This document shows, in pieces, positions 61,470-64,000 of a DNA stretch of 64,000 bases; position 1 is the first letter of the stretch; each line of letters opens with the position of its first letter. The DNA comes from Kiloniellales bacterium (GTDB lineage Bacteria > Pseudomonadota > Alphaproteobacteria > Kiloniellales > JAKSBE01), in assembly GCA_030066685.1 (NCBI GenBank), contig JASJBF010000020.1:1-64000 (forward strand). The letters are read 5' to 3'. Both the position numbers and the translations under genes were made by a program. Under the pieces are notes generated by a model, which was not told the DNA's origin, ran no database searches, and saw only the letters and a program-made list of their open reading frames with translations.

Positions 61470-62626
61470 GTCACGCCCCCCTTCGCAGGACTCTTTTCAC
61501 CCCGGTGACGCTGGTGCTGGCGGTGCTGGTTGCGATCGCCGCCTACTACGTCGCGATCCGGTTCATCTTCGGGCTCGGCGCCGTCACCAACCTGAACCCG
61601 GGCTATCCCTGGGGCATCTGGGTGGTGGTCGACATCGTCATCGGCACGGCCCTGGGCTGCGGCGGCTTCGCCATGGCCTTGCTGGTCTACATCTTCAACC
61701 GCGGCGACTATCACCCCTTGGTCCGGCCGGCGCTCCTGGGCGGGCTATTCGGCTACACCTTGGCCGGCATGGCCGTCATCATCGATCTCGGCCGGTACTG
61801 GCAGGCCTACAATCTGATGCTGCCCTGGTACGCCCAGCCCAACTCGGTGATGTTCGAGGTGGCGCTCTGCGTGATGGCCTACGTCATCGTGCTCTGGGTC
61901 GAGTTCTCGCCGGCCTTCTTCGAACGCTTCGGCCTGACCGGCCTGCGCCGGCTGGTCCAGCGCTACATGTTTCTGTTCATCGCCCTGGGCGTGCTGCTGC
62001 CCAGCATGCACCAGAGCTCGCTCGGCACGCTGCTGCTGGTCATGGAATCCCAGCTGTCACCCCTGTGGTACAGCCTTTGGCTGCCGCTGCTGTTCGTCAT
62101 CTCGGCGCTGGCCATGGGCTATGCGATCGTCGCCTTCGAGGCGACCGTGGTGTCCGAGACCTTCGACACGCCCTCCGAGCACCATCTGCTGTCCAGGCTG
62201 TCGATCGTCGTCGGCTGCGTTCTGGTGGCCTTCATGGCGATCCGTTGGATCGACCTGCTCGACCGCGGCGTGCTCGCGCTCGCCCTTGCCGGCGATTTGG
62301 ACGCCTGGATGTTCTGGATCGAGAACGGGCTCTTCGCCTGTGCCATCCTGGCCTTCCTGCTGCCGGCCGGTCGGGCGTCGAAACGCGTGACCTTCTTGGG
62401 CGCCGCCGCCCTGTTGCTGGGCGGCTCGCTGTACCGGCTCAACGCCTATCTGATCGCTTACGATCCCCCGGGCAACTGGACCTACTTCCCCTCGGTGCCG
62501 GAGCTGATGGTGACGATCGGCGTCTTCGCCCTGGAAGTCCTGCTCTACCTGATCTTCGTCAAGACCCTACCGGTACTTGCGGCCCACGCCTCGGCGCCGG
62601 CCGCCAAGGCCCAACCTGCCGAATAG
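61466..62626 (+). CDS. hybB: hydrogenase membrane quinone-reducing subunit, HybB type
   Basis: A 386-residue NrfD/HybB-family membrane protein with about ten helices, which passes electrons from HybA to the quinone pool without heme. Family blocks are NPGYPWGIWVVVDIVIGTALGCGGFA, LGRYWQAYNLMLPWY and LPSMHQSSLGTLLLVM. ATG 61466 overlaps the hybA stop (ATGA). In Escherichia coli the same hybOABC set is hydrogenase 2. Confidence 0.93.
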   Translation: MSHAPLRRTLFTPVTLVLAVLVAIAAYYVAIRFIFGLGAVTNLNPGYPWGIWVVVDIVIGTALGCGGFAMALLVYIFNRGDYHPLVRPALLGGLFGYTLAGMAVIIDLGRYWQAYNLMLPWYAQPNSVMFEVALCVMAYVIVLWVEFSPAFFERFGLTGLRRLVQRYMFLFIALGVLLPSMHQSSLGTLLLVMESQLSPLWYSLWLPLLFVISALAMGYAIVAFEATVVSETFDTPSEHHLLSRLSIVVGCVLVAFMAIRWIDLLDRGVLALALAGDLDAWMFWIENGLFACAILAFLLPAGRASKRVTFLGAAALLLGGSLYRLNAYLIAYDPPGNWTYFPSVPELMVTIGVFALEVLLYLIFVKTLPVLAAHASAPAAKAQPAE

Positions 62627-62636
62627 GAGCCGTCCC

Positions 62637-64000
62637 GTGGCACGTATCACCATCGATCCGATCACCCGCATCGAAGGTCACCTGCGGATCGACTGCGAGG
62701 TCGATCAAGGGCAGGTCGGCAAGGCCTGGTCGTCCGGCACCATGTGGCGCGGCATCGAGCTGATCCTCAAGGATCGCGACCCGCGCGACGCCTGGATCTA
62801 TGCCCAGCGGATCTGCGGCGTCTGCACAACCGTGCATGCCGTGACCTCGGTCCGGGCGGTCGAGAACGCGCTCGATCTGCCGGTCCCGCTGAACGCTCAA
62901 TACATCCGCAACCTGATCGTCGCCGCCCACGGCATCCACGATCACATCGTGCATTTCTACCACTTGGCCGCTCTCGACTGGGTCGACATCGTCTCGGCGC
63001 TGAGCGGCGATCCCAAGTCGACGGCCAAGCTCGGGGCACAGCTCTCGGACTACAAGGGCAACAGCGAGCCGGAGATCCGGGCGGTGCGCGACCGGCTCGC
63101 GAAGTTCGTCGACAGCGGCCAGCTCGGCGTCTTTGCCTCGGGCTATTGGGGTCACCCGGCGATGAAGCTGCCGCCGGACGTCAACCTGCTGGCGGCGACC
63201 CACTACATGCAGGCGCTGGAAGTGCAGCGCGCCTGCAACCAGATCGTCACCATTCTGGGATCGAAGTCGCCGCACATCCAGAACCTGGCCGTCGGCGGCG
63301 TGGCGAACCCGATCAATCCGGAGAGCCAGTCGACCCTGACCCTGGAGCGCTTGTACGCCATCAAGGCGCTGATCGACCAGGTCGGCGACTTCGTCAACAA
63401 CGCCATGATGACCGACACCGCGGCGGTCGGCGCGCTCTACGCCGATTGGACCGGGTATGGCGCCGGTGTCACCAACTACCTGTCGGTTCCCGATCTGCCG
63501 CTGGACGAGATGGGCGAGCAGTTCGAACTGCCCGGCGGCTTCATCCCGAATGCCGACGTCGACGCCTTCAAGCCGATCACCAGCTACAAGGACGACTACT
63601 TCCGGGACGGGGTGAAGGAGGCGGTCAAGCACTCCTGGTACGACTATTCGAACGGCGGCGCCGCGTTGCATCCCTTCGACGGCGAGACCAGCCCGAACTA
63701 CACCGACTTCCAGGACGACGGAAAGTACTCCTGGATCAAGGCGCCGACCTTCCACGACGAGCGCGCCCAGGTCGGGCCGCTGGCGCATGTGCTTTCCATG
63801 TACGTCGCCGGGCACGAGCCGACCCGGCGACACCTCGGCAGGCTGCTGGACGTCGCCGGCAAGCTCGCCGGCAGCGAGATCCCACTCTCGGCGCTGCACT
63901 CGACGATCGGAAGAATTGCCGCGCGCACGGTCCGCTGCGCGGTGCTGCTCGAATCCCTGAACAACCAGTGGCAGCTGTTGATGGAGAACATCGGCAAGGG
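62637..64000 (+). CDS. hybC: [NiFe]-hydrogenase large subunit, HybC type (partial, 5' 454 codons)
   Basis: The frame opens at GTG 62637 (MARITIDPITRIEGH, the family start) and remains open to the window end. RICGVC (Cys60, Cys63) supplies the first two nickel ligands; GNSEPEIRAV, FASGYWGHPAM and SKSPHIQNLAVGGV are typical. The C-terminal DPCxxC pair and the cleaved tail lie beyond the window. Preceded by GAATAGGAGCC. It catalyses H2 splitting with HybO. Confidence 0.95.
   Translation, partial: MARITIDPITRIEGHLRIDCEVDQGQVGKAWSSGTMWRGIELILKDRDPRDAWIYAQRICGVCTTVHAVTSVRAVENALDLPVPLNAQYIRNLIVAAHGIHDHIVHFYHLAALDWVDIVSALSGDPKSTAKLGAQLSDYKGNSEPEIRAVRDRLAKFVDSGQLGVFASGYWGHPAMKLPPDVNLLAATHYMQALEVQRACNQIVTILGSKSPHIQNLAVGGVANPINPESQSTLTLERLYAIKALIDQVGDFVNNAMMTDTAAVGALYADWTGYGAGVTNYLSVPDLPLDEMGEQFELPGGFIPNADVDAFKPITSYKDDYFRDGVKEAVKHSWYDYSNGGAALHPFDGETSPNYTDFQDDGKYSWIKAPTFHDERAQVGPLAHVLSMYVAGHEPTRRHLGRLLDVAGKLAGSEIPLSALHSTIGRIAARTVRCAVLLESLNNQWQLLMENIGK

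Noticed and set aside
1-64000. CRISPR array, prophage, rRNA or replication origin
   Set aside because: No regularly spaced repeats, phage structural genes, rRNA-like sequence or DnaA-box clusters were seen.

Overview
The window is very GC-rich, with short spacers, GTG and TTG starts, and many 4-8 base gene overlaps. The gene families point to a Rhodospirillales-like alphaproteobacterium: tetrameric sarcosine oxidase, five-step Hut pathway, PuuD-type urate hydroxylase, an FnrN/FixK-type regulator, and GC-rich palindromic repeats. This taxonomic placement is inference; no rRNA or other phylogenetic marker is present. No intact tRNA, rRNA or CRISPR array was seen.

Layout. 1-2.4 kb: a partial gene, a class I glutamine amidotransferase, a fasciclin-domain lipoprotein and a bacterial voltage-gated sodium channel. 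2.7-7.9 kb: soxBDAG, heterotetrameric sarcosine oxidase. 7.9-12.9 kb: mixed genes (GDSL esterase, membrane-fused spermidine synthase-like protein, His-rich secreted protein, YcxB-like membrane protein). 12.9-21.5 kb: histidine degradation (hutU, hutG, hutI, hutF and a divergent hutH-like gene) on alternating strands, with an ornithine cyclodeaminase-family gene and a methyltransferase inserted. 21.6-26.1 kb: a trimethylamine/betaine methyltransferase-family (MttB) gene, a fatty acid desaturase, an HTH regulator and a PhnD-like binding protein. 26.3-28.6 kb: an MlaC-like protein, an anchored hypothetical protein and an OmpA-domain lipoprotein.

28.8-43.4 kb is a nearly complete purine catabolism locus. 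GuaD converts guanine to xanthine, XdhAB makes urate, PuuD makes 5-hydroxyisourate, HiuH makes OHCU, UraD makes S-allantoin and PuuE makes allantoate. A four-gene BMP-type ABC importer is built in, probably for nucleosides or purine bases. 43.5-48.5 kb holds a surface or protein-modification group: a TPR/2OG-oxygenase fusion, a KdsB-like cytidylyltransferase, a TPR/glycosyltransferase fusion and a free-standing 2OG oxygenase.

48.5-64 kb is a [NiFe]-hydrogenase locus with the boundary marks of an inserted island: a degenerate 3'-half tRNA sequence with CCA, then an IS66-family remnant. It carries hupK-like, hypA, hypB, hypF, hypC, hypD, hypE and hypX, then a divergent cytochrome c and FNR-family regulator, then hybO-hybA-hybB-hybC (hybC runs off the window). 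Three copies of an FnrN/FixK anaerobox (TTGAC-N4-RTCA) lie before the hyp operon, between the cytochrome and regulator genes, and before hybO, so a single oxygen-responsive circuit probably controls the locus.

The observations most worth follow-up are the cytochrome c with Lys where the axial Met should be, the HutH-like protein with Ala-Ser-Asp where the Ala-Ser-Gly MIO triad should be, the anaerobox circuit, the tRNA/IS66 island boundary, and the TPR-oxygenase/glycosyltransferase group.
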